Shown: piece by piece, positions 53,123 through 62,724 of the stretch
Position numbering within the stretch: the stretch's first letter is position 1
How the letters are laid out: each line of letters begins with the position of its first letter
DNA from: Adhaeribacter swui
GTDB lineage: Bacteria > Bacteroidota > Bacteroidia > Cytophagales > Hymenobacteraceae
Direction of reading: 5' to 3'
Length of the DNA: 64,000 bases
NCBI RefSeq assembly: GCF_014217805.1
Contig: NZ_CP055156.1
Location: 3,230,585 to 3,294,584, forward strand
Notes under the pieces: model-generated
Told to the model about the DNA's origin: nothing
Seen by the model: the letters and a program-made list of their open reading frames with translations, nothing else
Database searches by the model: none
Position numbers and translations under genes: made by a program

Positions 53123-55567
53123 ATGAAAACTTTTCTGAAAGTTGTAATTTGGGGTTTAGCCGCCAGTAGTGCTTTTAAGGCTATTGCACAGCCTACTAAC
53201 AATCCAAAAGCGGCGCAGATTTTATTACCCAATGGTTGGTCGCTTAGCCCGGTAGGCCAGTCTTTGCCCTTAGGTGATTTGCCCTTAAATATTCAATTAT
53301 CTCCTTCCCGTAAATTGCTGGCCGTTACTAACAACGGGCAAAGCAAACAAACAGTGCAACTCCTGGATCCGGTGAATGAAAAACTACTCGACGAAAAAGT
53401 TATTGCGAAATCGTGGTACGGCTTAAAGTTTAGTCCCGATAGTAAAAAATTGTATGCCTCGGGCGGCAACGATAACGTAGTTTTGGCTTATGGCATACAA
53501 AATAATAAATTTACTACTACTGATACCTTACGATTAGGCCAAGCCTGGCCAGAAGAAAAGATTGGCCCTACCGGCCTGGAACTCGACGATGCCCGTCAGT
53601 TACTGTACGTGGTTACCAAAGAAAATAACAGCCTGTACGTTTTCGACCTGAAAACCAAAACTACCCGGCATCAGGTAGATTTGGGCCACGAAGCTTACGC
53701 CTGTTTGCTCTCCCGGGATAAAAAAACTTTGTACATAACACTTTGGGGCGGCGATAAAGTAGTTATCTACGATACGCAGAGCAACAATATAACCGGCGAG
53801 ATTGCCACTGAAAACCACCCGAACGAGTTAGTTCTTACCAAAAACAACAAATATTTATTTGTAGCCAACGCCAACGATAACTCCGTTTCGGTAATTGATA
53901 CTAAGGCCCGCAAGGTTATGGAAACTATTTCGGCGGCGCTTTACCCTACCAAACTAACCGGTTCTACTACCAATGCTTTAAGCCTTTCTCCGGATGAGAA
54001 AACCTTGTACATGGCCAACGCCGATAATAATTGTGTAGCGGTTTTTAACGTATCGGTACCCGGTAAAAGTTCTTCGTTGGGTTTTATTCCTACGGGTTGG
54101 TACCCGACTAACGTAAAAACGCTGGGAAAGAAAATATTGGTAGCCAATGGCAAAGGGTTTTCGTCGTTACCCAATCCGGGTGGGCCGCAACCCATAAAGG
54201 TTTCGGATAACAGTGGTTCCCACACGGGCGTTACTAATAAGCAGGAAGTACAATACATTGGTGGTTTATTTAAAGGAACCTTATCTTTTATCGATCGCCC
54301 CGACGAAGAAAAATTAAAAAATTACTCCAAGCAGGTTTACGCCAACAGTCCGTTTACCAAGCAAATGGAAGTACAAGCCCGCGGCGAAGTGGGTAACCCG
54401 GTGCCCACCAAAGTAGGGGAGAAGTCGCCGATTAAATACGTGTTTTATGTAGTCAAAGAAAACCGCACCTACGACCAGGTTCTCGGCGACATGAAAGAAG
54501 GTAACGGCGATTCTACGCTGTGTATTTTTCCGGAGAAAGTAACACCCAACCACCATGCTTTAGCCCGCGAATTCGTATTACTCGATAATTTTTACGTAGA
54601 TGCCGAAGTTAGCGCCGATGGCCATAATTGGAGCATGGCCGCTTACGCCACCGATTACACCGAAAAAACCTGGCCTACCAGCTACGGCGGCCGGGGCGGT
54701 ACTTACGATTACGAAGGCAGCCGCAAAATTGCTTACCCGCGCGATGGCTATATCTGGGATTACTGCCAGCGGGCCGGCATTAGTTACCGTAGCTACGGCG
54801 AGTTTGCCGCCAATGGTAAAGCTACCTTAAAATCGCTGCAAGGCCACACTAGCAAAAAATCGCCGGGGTTCGATATGGATATTAAAGATATTGAACGGGT
54901 ACGCATCTGGAAACAAGACTTTGACTCGTTACTGGCCCAAAATGCCGTGCCGCAATTCAACACCATCCGGTTAGGCAACGACCATACCAGCGGCCAGAAA
55001 AAAGGTAAATTTACGCCCATTGCTGCCGTAGCCGATAACGATTTAGCCTTGGGACAATTGGTGGAGCATCTTTCTAAAAGTTCTATCTGGGCCGAAACAG
55101 CCATTTTTGTGTTAGAAGATGATGCTCAGAATGGTCCGGACCACATAGATGCCCACCGTTCACCGGCTTTTGTGATTAGCCCCTATACCAAGCGCAATTC
55201 CGTGAACCATACCATGTACTCTACTTCGGGCATGCTGCGTACCATGGAATTAATTTTAGGCTTGCCGCCCATGAGCCAGTACGATGCCGCTGCTTTGCCG
55301 TTGTTTGATTGCTTTACCGCTCAACCCACCCTTACGCCTTACCAGGTAAAAGCCGCCCAGGTAGATTTAGAAGAACGCAACGTAGCTTGGAATAAAAGCG
55401 CCGAACGCTCCGAAAAATTTAACTTTACAAAAGAAGATGCCGCCCCGGACCTGGATTTAAACGAAGTGGTCTGGAAATCGGTGAAAGGCGAAGACTCTGT
55501 AATGCCGGCGCCCCGCCGCAGTGGGTTTGTAAAGCTGGAACAGAAAAAAGATGACGACGATGATTGA
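53123..55567 (+). CDS. YncE-type propeller / phosphoesterase fusion, secreted
   Basis: An 814-residue protein with signal peptide (cleavage near AIAQ, residue 22). Residues about 40-390 form a seven-bladed YncE-like propeller of repeated YVxN-type blades (KNNKYLFVANANDNSVSVIDTKARKV, SPDEKTLYMANADNNCVAVFN). Residues about 430-740 form a phosphoesterase (acid-phosphatase/phospholipase C-like) domain: KYVFYVVKENRTYDQVLGDM, NFYVDAEVSADGHNWSMAAYATDY, NDHTSGQ and DDAQNGPDHIDAHRSPAFVISPY. These are the metal-binding blocks of the alkaline-phosphatase superfamily. The tail is very acidic (KKDDDDD). It probably releases phosphate from organic esters outside the inner membrane. Confidence 0.88.
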   Translation: MKTFLKVVIWGLAASSAFKAIAQPTNNPKAAQILLPNGWSLSPVGQSLPLGDLPLNIQLSPSRKLLAVTNNGQSKQTVQLLDPVNEKLLDEKVIAKSWYGLKFSPDSKKLYASGGNDNVVLAYGIQNNKFTTTDTLRLGQAWPEEKIGPTGLELDDARQLLYVVTKENNSLYVFDLKTKTTRHQVDLGHEAYACLLSRDKKTLYITLWGGDKVVIYDTQSNNITGEIATENHPNELVLTKNNKYLFVANANDNSVSVIDTKARKVMETISAALYPTKLTGSTTNALSLSPDEKTLYMANADNNCVAVFNVSVPGKSSSLGFIPTGWYPTNVKTLGKKILVANGKGFSSLPNPGGPQPIKVSDNSGSHTGVTNKQEVQYIGGLFKGTLSFIDRPDEEKLKNYSKQVYANSPFTKQMEVQARGEVGNPVPTKVGEKSPIKYVFYVVKENRTYDQVLGDMKEGNGDSTLCIFPEKVTPNHHALAREFVLLDNFYVDAEVSADGHNWSMAAYATDYTEKTWPTSYGGRGGTYDYEGSRKIAYPRDGYIWDYCQRAGISYRSYGEFAANGKATLKSLQGHTSKKSPGFDMDIKDIERVRIWKQDFDSLLAQNAVPQFNTIRLGNDHTSGQKKGKFTPIAAVADNDLALGQLVEHLSKSSIWAETAIFVLEDDAQNGPDHIDAHRSPAFVISPYTKRNSVNHTMYSTSGMLRTMELILGLPPMSQYDAAALPLFDCFTAQPTLTPYQVKAAQVDLEERNVAWNKSAERSEKFNFTKEDAAPDLDLNEVVWKSVKGEDSVMPAPRRSGFVKLEQKKDDDDD

Positions 55568-55778
55568 TACAGAAAGTTGTTTACTAGAAACGGGATGTAT
55601 TCTTCTTTGATTAAAATGGAAATAGGCTTTGCCCGAAAACTGAATTTTTAAAATTTTTGATTTTTGATTCACAATTTTAGAGTTCCAGATCGGGTAAATT
55701 CTGAAATTAACATCAGCAAGTTTCGGATTTTATGCTGGCTAAAATTTTCCGAATTTTAAATTATAAAATCCAGAAAAG

Positions 55779-56630
55779 ATGAACGCGCAAGACCTGTTAC
55801 ATTATAACCGCATTGCCGAAGCAATCGATTATATCCAAACCAACTTTAAAAGCCAGCCTAACCTGGAAGAAGTAGCCGAAAAGGTGCATTTAAGTCCTTT
55901 TCATTTTCAGCGGGTTTTTAACGAATGGGCCGGCACCAGTCCCAAAAAGTTTTTGCAGTATACTACCGTAAACTATGCCAAAAGATTGCTCACCGAAAAC
56001 CAGGTTACGCTTTTTGATGCAGCTTACCATACGGGTTTATCCAGCACCAGCCGCCTGCACGATTTATTTGTAAACATCGAAGGCATGACTCCGGCCGAGT
56101 ATAAAAACGGCGGAAAAACCCTCACGATTAATTACAGCTTTGCGGCAACTTTATTTGGTAATATGATTATTGCTTCCACGGCCAAAGGGGTTTGTTATAT
56201 GGCTTTCCACGAAAACGAAAAATTGTCTTTGGCGGCACTACAAGCAAAATTCCAGAACGCTACTTTCCGGCAACATCAGGATTTAGTACAGCAAAATGCC
56301 TTGTTATTTTTTAACCACGACTGGACCCAACTAAACCAGGTAAAGCTGCATTTAAAAGGCACGCCTTTTCAGTTAAAAGTATGGGAAGCCTTGCTTAAAA
56401 TACCCCTGGGTCAATTGGCTACGTACGGCTCTATTGCCCGGCAAGTAGAATTGCCTCATGCTTCGCGAGCGGTAGGCACCGCTATTGGCAGCAATCCGGT
56501 GGCCTTTTTAATTCCGTGCCACCGGGTTATTCAGGCTTCCGGTAATTTGGGCGGCTATATGTGGGGCACTACCCGCAAAAAAGTTATCATTGGCTGGGAA
56601 GCTTCCCGGGTAAATGCGCTTGAGATTTAG
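55779..56630 (+). CDS. ada: Ada-like AraC regulator / O6-methylguanine-DNA methyltransferase
   Basis: A 283-residue fusion. Residues about 1-110 are an AraC-type helix-turn-helix pair (NLEEVAEKVHLSPFHFQRVFNEWAGTSPKKFLQY, then AAYHTGLSSTSRLHDLF). The C-terminal half is a methylguanine methyltransferase with the active Cys247 in FLIPCHRVIQASG and the DNA-binding LATYGSIARQVE. The Zn-binding N-terminal methylphosphotriester domain of E. coli Ada is absent, so the enzyme should repair O6-methylguanine but sense damage differently. It is followed 113 bp later by an AlkB gene, forming an alkylation-repair pair. Confidence 0.9.
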   Translation: MNAQDLLHYNRIAEAIDYIQTNFKSQPNLEEVAEKVHLSPFHFQRVFNEWAGTSPKKFLQYTTVNYAKRLLTENQVTLFDAAYHTGLSSTSRLHDLFVNIEGMTPAEYKNGGKTLTINYSFAATLFGNMIIASTAKGVCYMAFHENEKLSLAALQAKFQNATFRQHQDLVQQNALLFFNHDWTQLNQVKLHLKGTPFQLKVWEALLKIPLGQLATYGSIARQVELPHASRAVGTAIGSNPVAFLIPCHRVIQASGNLGGYMWGTTRKKVIIGWEASRVNALEI

Positions 56631-56743
56631 TGGACTAAGTAGTTTATTGGCTTTCAACAATGGAATGGCCGGGAGCGGTACCCTGATTTTTAAATTTTTT
56701 CCTGCGGCCATGACCTATAGCGGGTTTATAAAAAGATAGAAGA

Positions 56744-57352
56744 ATGGATTTGTTTGCGCTGGTGCCGGAACCTGATAAAAACTTATTGCCCCAGGACGGC
56801 ATTGTAAATTATTACGGCAAAATAATAACCAACGAACAGGCAGATAATTATTTGCACCGCTTGTTGCACCACATTGCCTGGAAAAACGACGAAGCCCACA
56901 TTTTTGGGAAAACGTTTATCACCAAAAGAAAAGTAGCCTGGTACGGCGACCAAAGTTTTGAATATACTTACTCCAACGCTACCAAACGGGCATTGCCCTG
57001 GACTCCGGAACTGTTAGAATTAAAAGCATTAGCAGAAAAAGAAACCGGAGAGAATTTTAATTCCTGCTTACTAAACCTGTACCATAATGGCACCGAAGGA
57101 ATGGCCTGGCACAGCGACGGCGAAAAAGATTTAAAGAAAAATGGGGCTATTGGTTCTTTAAGTTTCGGGGCCGAACGCAAATTCAGTTTTAAACACAAAC
57201 AAACTAAAGAAACGGTGTCGGTTTTACTGGAACACGGCAGTTTACTTGTCATGAAAGGCGCCACGCAAACCAACTGGCTACACCGGCTGCCTCCCATCAA
57301 AACCATAAACCAGGCCAGGGTAAATTTAACTTTCCGGACGATAGTTTTTTAA
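56744..57352 (+). CDS. alkB: AlkB-like 2-oxoglutarate/Fe(II) dioxygenase
   Basis: A 202-residue cytosolic enzyme. The iron ligands are His123 and Asp125 in AWHSDGEKDL and His180 in WLHRLPP; 2-oxoglutarate contacts are Arg192 and Arg198 in ARVNLTFRTI. Substrate-side blocks such as PRxxxWYGD-like KRKVAWYGDQSFEYTYS are typical of the ALKBH2/3-like group. It oxidatively removes 1-methyladenine and 3-methylcytosine from DNA. It sits directly after the Ada-like gene, so the two likely respond together to alkylating agents. Confidence 0.92.
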   Translation: MDLFALVPEPDKNLLPQDGIVNYYGKIITNEQADNYLHRLLHHIAWKNDEAHIFGKTFITKRKVAWYGDQSFEYTYSNATKRALPWTPELLELKALAEKETGENFNSCLLNLYHNGTEGMAWHSDGEKDLKKNGAIGSLSFGAERKFSFKHKQTKETVSVLLEHGSLLVMKGATQTNWLHRLPPIKTINQARVNLTFRTIVF

Positions 57353-57588
57353 AAATTACCTGCGGAGCCGGAAGCCGTACAAAACCAGGATTGTTTTGGG
57401 GTTAAAAAGTAAGCGTAAATAGGGATAATAAAATTAAGTTAAAGTAATATATTGCCAAAGCATATATAATGTGCCTTCGTGAGCTAAAATCTGGTGACCG
57501 GTAAAGTAAAATTTTAAAAATCTTTGCGCCACTTGCCTGAAGAAAATTCGAAGAGAAATTTTAAAAAATTGTTTATCCGCAAAAATTT

Positions 57589-58866
57589 ATGAAAAGAAAC
57601 CTGGGACGGGCTGCGCAGTTAGTAGCGGCATTGGCTTGTGTTGTTGTATTATCGGCTTACCATCATCAAGGTAAAACTGTAAAAATTAAAAAAAGCAAAG
57701 AGGCGGTAGCGCTTCAGCTGCCTACCGGTTTTAAAGCTACTGTAGTGGCCGATGATTTAGGGGCGGTACGCCACCTAGTAGTAACCAAACAAGGCGACTT
57801 GTATGTAAAATTAACCAAGCTAAAAGATGGGAAAGGCTTGTATCATTTGCGCGATACAGATAAAGACGGCTACCTGGATCAGCAAACGGGCATAGGCAAC
57901 TATCCGGGTACCGGCATTGCCCTCCAGAATAATTATTTGTATTCTGCTTCTAACACCGGGGTTTACCGGTACCTCCTTAATGCGAAACAAGAAATACTAA
58001 AACCGGAGCAACCCGAATCTATTGTGCAGGGCTTGGTGGCTAAAACGCGCGATGTTTCTAAATCGATTACTCTGGATAAACAAGGCAATTTGTACGTAAC
58101 GGTAGGTTCTTACTCCGATGCTTGCCGCCAAGAAGGTTCCGGCAAAGGCCAAATGCCTTGTCCGTTGTTAGACTCGGTAGGTGGCATTTGGCAGTTTAAA
58201 ACCGATAAGCCCAACCAAAGTTATGGCAACGCCGTGCATTACGCCACCGGTTTAAAAAACGTAGTAGGCCTGGACTGGAACAGCAACACCAATTCTTTAT
58301 TTGCCCTGCAGCACGGCCGCGGAGCCATGCACGATTTGTTTCCGCAGTACTATACGCCCGAGCAGGATGCAATTTTGCCCGCCGAAACTTTATATGAATT
58401 GCCCAAAGGAGCCGACGGCGGCTGGCCATATATTTATTACGACCACCAGAAAAAGCAAAAAATGCTGGCACCAGAGTACGGGGGCGATGGCCAAAAAACC
58501 GGGGGCGAAACAGCTTTGGATCCGCTCGTGGCTTTTCCGGCGCACTTAGCGCCAAATGCGTTATTATTTTACACGGGCAATATGTTTCCGGCCCGTTACA
58601 AAAACGGGGCGTTTATTGCTTTTCATGGTAAATCTGCGGAGTTGCAAAAAGGCTATGTGGTAGCTTTTATTCCTTTTAAAAACGGTAAACCTGCGGGCAA
58701 ATGGGAAATTTTTGCGGATAATTTTGCCGGCGTAGATCTGGTGCAGCCTACCGGCCCAATCCAACACCGCCCTTGTGGTCTGGCTCAGGGGCCCGATGGC
58801 GCTTTGTACGTATCCGATGATTTAAAAGGAACCGTTTACCGCATAACTTACGCGAATAAAAAGTAG
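57589..58866 (+). CDS. Secreted PQQ-dependent sugar dehydrogenase-like protein
   Basis: A 425-residue protein with an N-terminal signal (about 1-24). The beta-propeller is of the sorbosone/glucose dehydrogenase kind: LPTGFKATVVADDLGAVRHLVVT, YPGTGIALQNNYLYSASN, SITLDKQGNLYVTVGSYSDACRQ, YATGLKNVVGLDWNSNTNSLFALQHG, GADGGWPYIYYD and GLAQGPDGALYVSDDLKGTVYRI. It lacks the cytochrome c or cupredoxin of its two relatives in this window, so electrons must go to a separate carrier. Two internal Cys (CRQ, MPCP) may form a disulfide. A gene fragment in the same frame follows its stop. Confidence 0.85.
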   Translation: MKRNLGRAAQLVAALACVVVLSAYHHQGKTVKIKKSKEAVALQLPTGFKATVVADDLGAVRHLVVTKQGDLYVKLTKLKDGKGLYHLRDTDKDGYLDQQTGIGNYPGTGIALQNNYLYSASNTGVYRYLLNAKQEILKPEQPESIVQGLVAKTRDVSKSITLDKQGNLYVTVGSYSDACRQEGSGKGQMPCPLLDSVGGIWQFKTDKPNQSYGNAVHYATGLKNVVGLDWNSNTNSLFALQHGRGAMHDLFPQYYTPEQDAILPAETLYELPKGADGGWPYIYYDHQKKQKMLAPEYGGDGQKTGGETALDPLVAFPAHLAPNALLFYTGNMFPARYKNGAFIAFHGKSAELQKGYVVAFIPFKNGKPAGKWEIFADNFAGVDLVQPTGPIQHRPCGLAQGPDGALYVSDDLKGTVYRITYANKK

Positions 58867-58899
58867 TTTACCCCAAGGTGTGTAACGAATTTTTTCGGA

Positions 58900-59100
58900 A
58901 AATATCTTTATTATGATTATGGGCCGCAAAATTGCGGCGCTTACCGGGTGGTTCTGGGCGAACCACGTTTCTACGACAATAGCCTGGAACAATACAATAA
59001 AGAAACCGAAATGCATCAACAGTATGCCCGCCTGCTTACCGAAAAAATCCGGGAATAGAGTCAAACCAACAATTATTCCTTGCGCATCTACAGCTTTTAA
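58900..59100 (+). pseudogene. Gene fragment (C-terminal remnant), unknown family
   Basis: The frame from 58900 reads KYLYYDYGPQNCGAYRVVLG and then EPRFYDNSLEQYNKETEMHQ to a TAG at 59056, and continues after it as SQTNNYSLRIYSF to the TAA at 59098. Codon choice matches real genes here, while the preceding bases look non-coding. It appears to be the tail of a lost gene with an in-frame stop. The EPRFYD...QYARLLTEKIRE pattern faintly recalls acyltransferase C-termini; I do not assign it. Confidence 0.55.
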
Positions 59101-59317
59101 TGAACCAGCGCGGCGACGTTGAATTATTAGCTGGTGATAAGTAAAGCATCAGTAAAACCAGCGCTGAAAAAGCAGATAATCAATTTTTAAATTTAATCTA
59201 AACCAGAAAGTAACGGATTGTTTGCTTTGTTTTAGAATTACCCGGTAGTATTGGGTTAAGTAGAAATTTAAAATTTAAAAAATTACTTGCTTCGGCTATG
59301 GAGTAAAAAATAGCTGA

Positions 59318-59524
59318 TTAATACCAAGCTTCTTTAAAGTTGTTGGTAGCCACAGCTACGGTAAAAATGCGGGTGTTATGCTTGCCATTACTAATGCTTT
59401 GCCCAATTCTTTTGGGGAACATGCTAATCAGGTACTTTTTATCCACAAATTTTAAAAATTTTTCTCCGGCGGCTTGCAAAGCTAAGCTGTTATAACCATG
59501 CTCCGCAGTTTTTAGGATAAGTTT
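59318..59524 (-). pseudogene. Gene fragment (C-terminal remnant), unknown family
   Basis: On the minus strand 68 sense codons run from after a TAG at 59525-59527 to a TAA at 59318: the middle reads HGYNSLALQAAGEKFLKFVD and KKYLISMFPKRIGQ and it ends TRIFTVAVATNNFKEAWY. No start codon lies at the front and the codon use is clearly gene-like, so this is probably the 3' remnant of a deleted gene. I do not recognise the family. Confidence 0.55.
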
Positions 59525-59827
59525 CTAATCTTAGATTTGTACTGAAATTTTAAATTGAAAATCTGATTTATTTTGTATGATTAATTATAATTAATATGAT
59601 TTTAATTAGATTAAAGCTGATTTTAACTGAAAATAATCATAATTTTTCTGAATCTTGTAAATCAGGAATATTTTTTATGTAACTTATAGTGGCAAATTTT
59701 AAGTTTGCTTTAAACAAAAGCATTTATAAAGTTGTAGGTAAAGCAGTTATTAGCAACTGGTAACATAATCAAAAACACCATCGGCGATTCTTCAGGATTA
59801 TAGCCTATTAGCATAAAGTATTTATTC

Positions 59828-60949
59828 ATGAATGAACAAGCTAGACTACAGGAATTATACGAATATAGAGTATTAGATACCTTGCCCGAGAAAGAACTAG
59901 ATGAGTTAGTCGAAATAGCTTCTGTAATCTGTGATACCCCTATTTCTTTGGTTTCTTTTATTGATTATGAACGGCAGTGGTTTAAAGCCAAAAAAGGGGT
60001 AGACGAGGAAGGAACAGCGCGGCAACATTCTTTTTGCCAACATGCGTTGCAAAACCCCAAAGAAGTTTTAGTGGTGAATGATCCTTTGAACGACGAACGG
60101 TTTAAAACTAATCCTTACGTTTTAGGTAGTCCTAACATTCGCTTTTATGCCGGGGCACCCCTGGAAACGCCTAAAGGTAATGTGCTGGGCACGCTGTGCG
60201 TGGTTGATGATAAGCCGCGCCATATTACCGAATCGCAAAAAAGAGCTTTACAGTTGCTGGCCAAAAAAGCCATTGGGTATTTAGAAACCCGCAAGCTTAT
60301 TTTGGAGCAAGACGACAAAATAGAAGTAAGTGCGGCCCGGCTGCGCAAGTTATCCGACCAGGCGCCGGGTGCCATTTTTCAGTTAGAAATGGCTCCCAAC
60401 GGCAGGTTATCTTTTCCGTTTATCAGTAAAGGCATTACCACGGTTCATCAACACCTTAATCCGGCAGATTTAAAAATTAATCCGGAAAAAGTATTTGCTG
60501 TTATTCACCCGGACGATTTAGGAACCATTAAAGCAAGTTTGCAGGAATCTTACCTAAACCTAACCAACTGGAGTATCGAATACAGGGCCATTGCGGATAA
60601 CGGGGCTACCGTTTGGCATTGGGCCAATGCCAAGCCGGAGCGGCGCGAAGACGGCTCAGTGGTTTGGTACGGTACTTTTCAGGACATTACCGAAAGAAAA
60701 GAGTACATAAAAACCTTAGAACAACTGTTGTTTGAAATTTCGCACGTAATGCGCAAACCAGTGGCTAATATTTTGGGGTTAACAGCCGCCTTAAGTAAAA
60801 AAAACATAGATGAAGAAACGCTACGTACGGCCCTCGGTTATATTCGTGCCGAATCGGAAGACATGGATAAATACATTAAGCAGTTAAACGCCACGTATTA
60901 CGAAACTATGTTAAAAGTATCGGATCAGCTCTTAATGAACAAAATTTAA
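59828..60949 (+). CDS. GAF-PAS sensor with orphan DHp-like dimerisation helix
   Basis: A 373-residue cytosolic protein. A GAF domain covers about 22-160 (TPISLVSFIDYERQWFKAKKG, HSFCQHAL, IRFYAGAPLETPKGNVLGTLCVVD). A PAS-like domain follows at about 175-290 and closes with WYGTFQDITERKEY. The last 70 residues form a helical hairpin with a phospho-acceptor-like His306 in LFEISHVMRKPVANILGL, the H-box of histidine kinases. No HATPase domain follows: the gene simply stops. It may need another kinase for phosphorylation or act as a phosphotransfer or regulatory partner. A single-domain response regulator lies 1.8 kb downstream. Confidence 0.85.
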   Translation: MNEQARLQELYEYRVLDTLPEKELDELVEIASVICDTPISLVSFIDYERQWFKAKKGVDEEGTARQHSFCQHALQNPKEVLVVNDPLNDERFKTNPYVLGSPNIRFYAGAPLETPKGNVLGTLCVVDDKPRHITESQKRALQLLAKKAIGYLETRKLILEQDDKIEVSAARLRKLSDQAPGAIFQLEMAPNGRLSFPFISKGITTVHQHLNPADLKINPEKVFAVIHPDDLGTIKASLQESYLNLTNWSIEYRAIADNGATVWHWANAKPERREDGSVVWYGTFQDITERKEYIKTLEQLLFEISHVMRKPVANILGLTAALSKKNIDEETLRTALGYIRAESEDMDKYIKQLNATYYETMLKVSDQLLMNKI

Positions 60950-61015
60950 AAATTCCGATGATTAAGAGTAAGCCACGTTTAGCTTTTTAGTAACAGAAGT
61001 AGTGCTTGCTATGGC

Positions 61016-62107
61016 TTAGTCTTGCAGCGCATTTAATTTCTCGGCTACTTCAGGCAGCGTGGCGGTTTCAGAAACAATTCTACCTAAATCGGTAAGAATG
61101 CTTCCTAAATCCCGGAGCGTTGCCAGGGAGCTGATATCAGATAAATTATTTAAAAATTGCGCCTGGGCCGTTAGGGCTACCTGAATGGCTTCCGAAAGAA
61201 AGTTTATGTTTTCTTGGGTAGAATGAACCGCGGTTTGCCCGTAAGCAGCAATGCAGGTAGCCGTAGTTTCTATGGTTTGTTTTAATTGCTGCAAATAGTC
61301 TGGCTCTAATTGATACTGCGAAATATTTTGTAAATCTACCAGGCCCCGCCGGATGCCCCTTATCTGAATGGTGATTCGTTGTAATTGAATAATGATTTCT
61401 GTTAGTTGGCTAAGCCGCGCCCGCAGATTAGTTAAAAGCGGATTATATTTTAAGCTTTGTTCAGCCAATTCCAAAGTGTCCTGGCATTTCTCATCTTCTT
61501 TTATGAGAATATCTACGGCTGCCCGGCCGGTTATAATCATATCGCTGGTAGTATCTAATAAAGCAGTTAAATTGGAGAGGGTAGTAGCGGCCAGTTTGCT
61601 GTAGGTAATAATGCCCTTTTCTACGTTGGGTACGGCGTTTTGCGGAATAATTAAAGCGTTTATTAATACGGCAATGCCCGAGCCGATAATGGTTTCAATA
61701 ATTCTTTCGTAAGCGTAACCTTCCCGGGTTTGGCCAAAAGCCAGCACTAACAAAGAACTAATAGCTATTTGCGAAATAATCTGTTGGTTCATGCGCAGGG
61801 CTTTGGCAATTCCCATCCCCAGAATTATTATAAAAAAGATAGATATGGCCCCTATCTGAAACCAATGCCCCAGCAACATGCTCAATAATACCCCGCCAAT
61901 AATCCCGATAATCCGTTGGCTGGCTTTATTAACCGAGTCGGCCACGGTAACCTGAACGGTTATAATAGCAGCAGTGGCGGCAAAAAAAGGATACTCGGAG
62001 TGCAGCAAACTGGTAGCTACAAACCACGACAACGACGCAGCAAAAGCAGTTTTTACAATTTGTAATGTTAAACCAATCTTGTTTAGTATTGCAATAAGTT
62101 TTTTCAT
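61016..62107 (-). CDS. FUSC/aromatic-acid exporter (ArAE) family membrane protein
   Basis: A 363-residue protein. The N-terminal half has five to six membrane segments (AFAASLSWFVATSLL, PFFAATAAIITVQVTV, IIGIIGGVLLSMLLGHW, GAISIFFIIILGMGIAKAL, IAISSLLVLAFG, IIGSGIAVLINALIIP), as in the DUF939/FUSC family. The C-terminal half is a cytosolic helical domain of about 190 residues rich in Gln/Leu. Such proteins export aromatic acids or act in envelope stress. The hydrophobic half holds the DSVNKASQRIIGIIGG loop typical of ArAE proteins. It is convergent with the sensor gene. Confidence 0.82.
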   Translation of the reverse strand: MKKLIAILNKIGLTLQIVKTAFAASLSWFVATSLLHSEYPFFAATAAIITVQVTVADSVNKASQRIIGIIGGVLLSMLLGHWFQIGAISIFFIIILGMGIAKALRMNQQIISQIAISSLLVLAFGQTREGYAYERIIETIIGSGIAVLINALIIPQNAVPNVEKGIITYSKLAATTLSNLTALLDTTSDMIITGRAAVDILIKEDEKCQDTLELAEQSLKYNPLLTNLRARLSQLTEIIIQLQRITIQIRGIRRGLVDLQNISQYQLEPDYLQQLKQTIETTATCIAAYGQTAVHSTQENINFLSEAIQVALTAQAQFLNNLSDISSLATLRDLGSILTDLGRIVSETATLPEVAEKLNALQD

Positions 62108-62377
62108 GCCGTGCTTTTTACTTTTACTTTATTTAAAAGTTTATGTTTAGCCTGCCATCTTGTTAAAAAATAAATTTTTTAAAATAAAGTAATCCGATTA
62201 ATTCTGGCCGCCAACAATGTGCCGTAGTGGGTGTGGCAGCACCTAATTGTACTATTTCGGCAATCATACAGGAGTAAAGAAAGGTTCAGCTAGAATATTA
62301 TAAAAAGGCTAAGTAAGAAGCAGCTTAGAATAATATCTTTGTCCAGTATTGTCGTAAAAGCCCATTATAACATATAC

Positions 62378-62587
62378 ATGGGCGTGAAACAAACAGATAA
62401 TTTAAAAATACACTGGGAACCTGGTCAGCAATTAAATAAAATGCAGTTAGAAAAAACCATCAGTTACCTGGATACCTGCATTGAGGAAGAACAAAATATA
62501 ACCAAAATGTTAGAATACTGTGTTATGAAAGTTGATTTGCTTAATGAGTTAATGCTTTTAGAAAATAATCACCACTTACGAATTTAA
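62378..62587 (+). CDS. Small helical hypothetical protein
   Basis: From the ATG at 62378 the product has 69 residues; a longer frame reaches a TTG at 62339, but the shorter start looks better. The sequence (MGVKQTDNLKIHWEPGQQLN, then EKTISYLDTCIEEEQNITKM, LLNELMLLENNHHLRI) is mostly helical and acidic. No domain is recognised. It lies between the FUSC gene and the response regulator and could belong to the same signalling module, which is inference only. Confidence 0.5.
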   Translation: MGVKQTDNLKIHWEPGQQLNKMQLEKTISYLDTCIEEEQNITKMLEYCVMKVDLLNELMLLENNHHLRI

Positions 62588-62724
62588 TAACCTATAGCGG
62601 ACAAGAAATTAGAATATACGTTTAGGTTGCTATTTATCTAAGTTGGTAAACGTAGGCTACGTTCTTTTATTTTTACTCTCCCGACCATCAAAATTCTTTA
62701 TCAGAAAATCTAAACTGCCTAATT

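Larger units (their letters stand above)
58867..59827. other. 960-bp gap holding two gene fragments
   Basis: No complete gene. Two coding-like fragments on opposite strands are listed separately (58900-59100 and 59318-59524). The right 300 bp are AT-rich and contain the promoter of the sensor gene at 59828. Confidence 0.55.
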
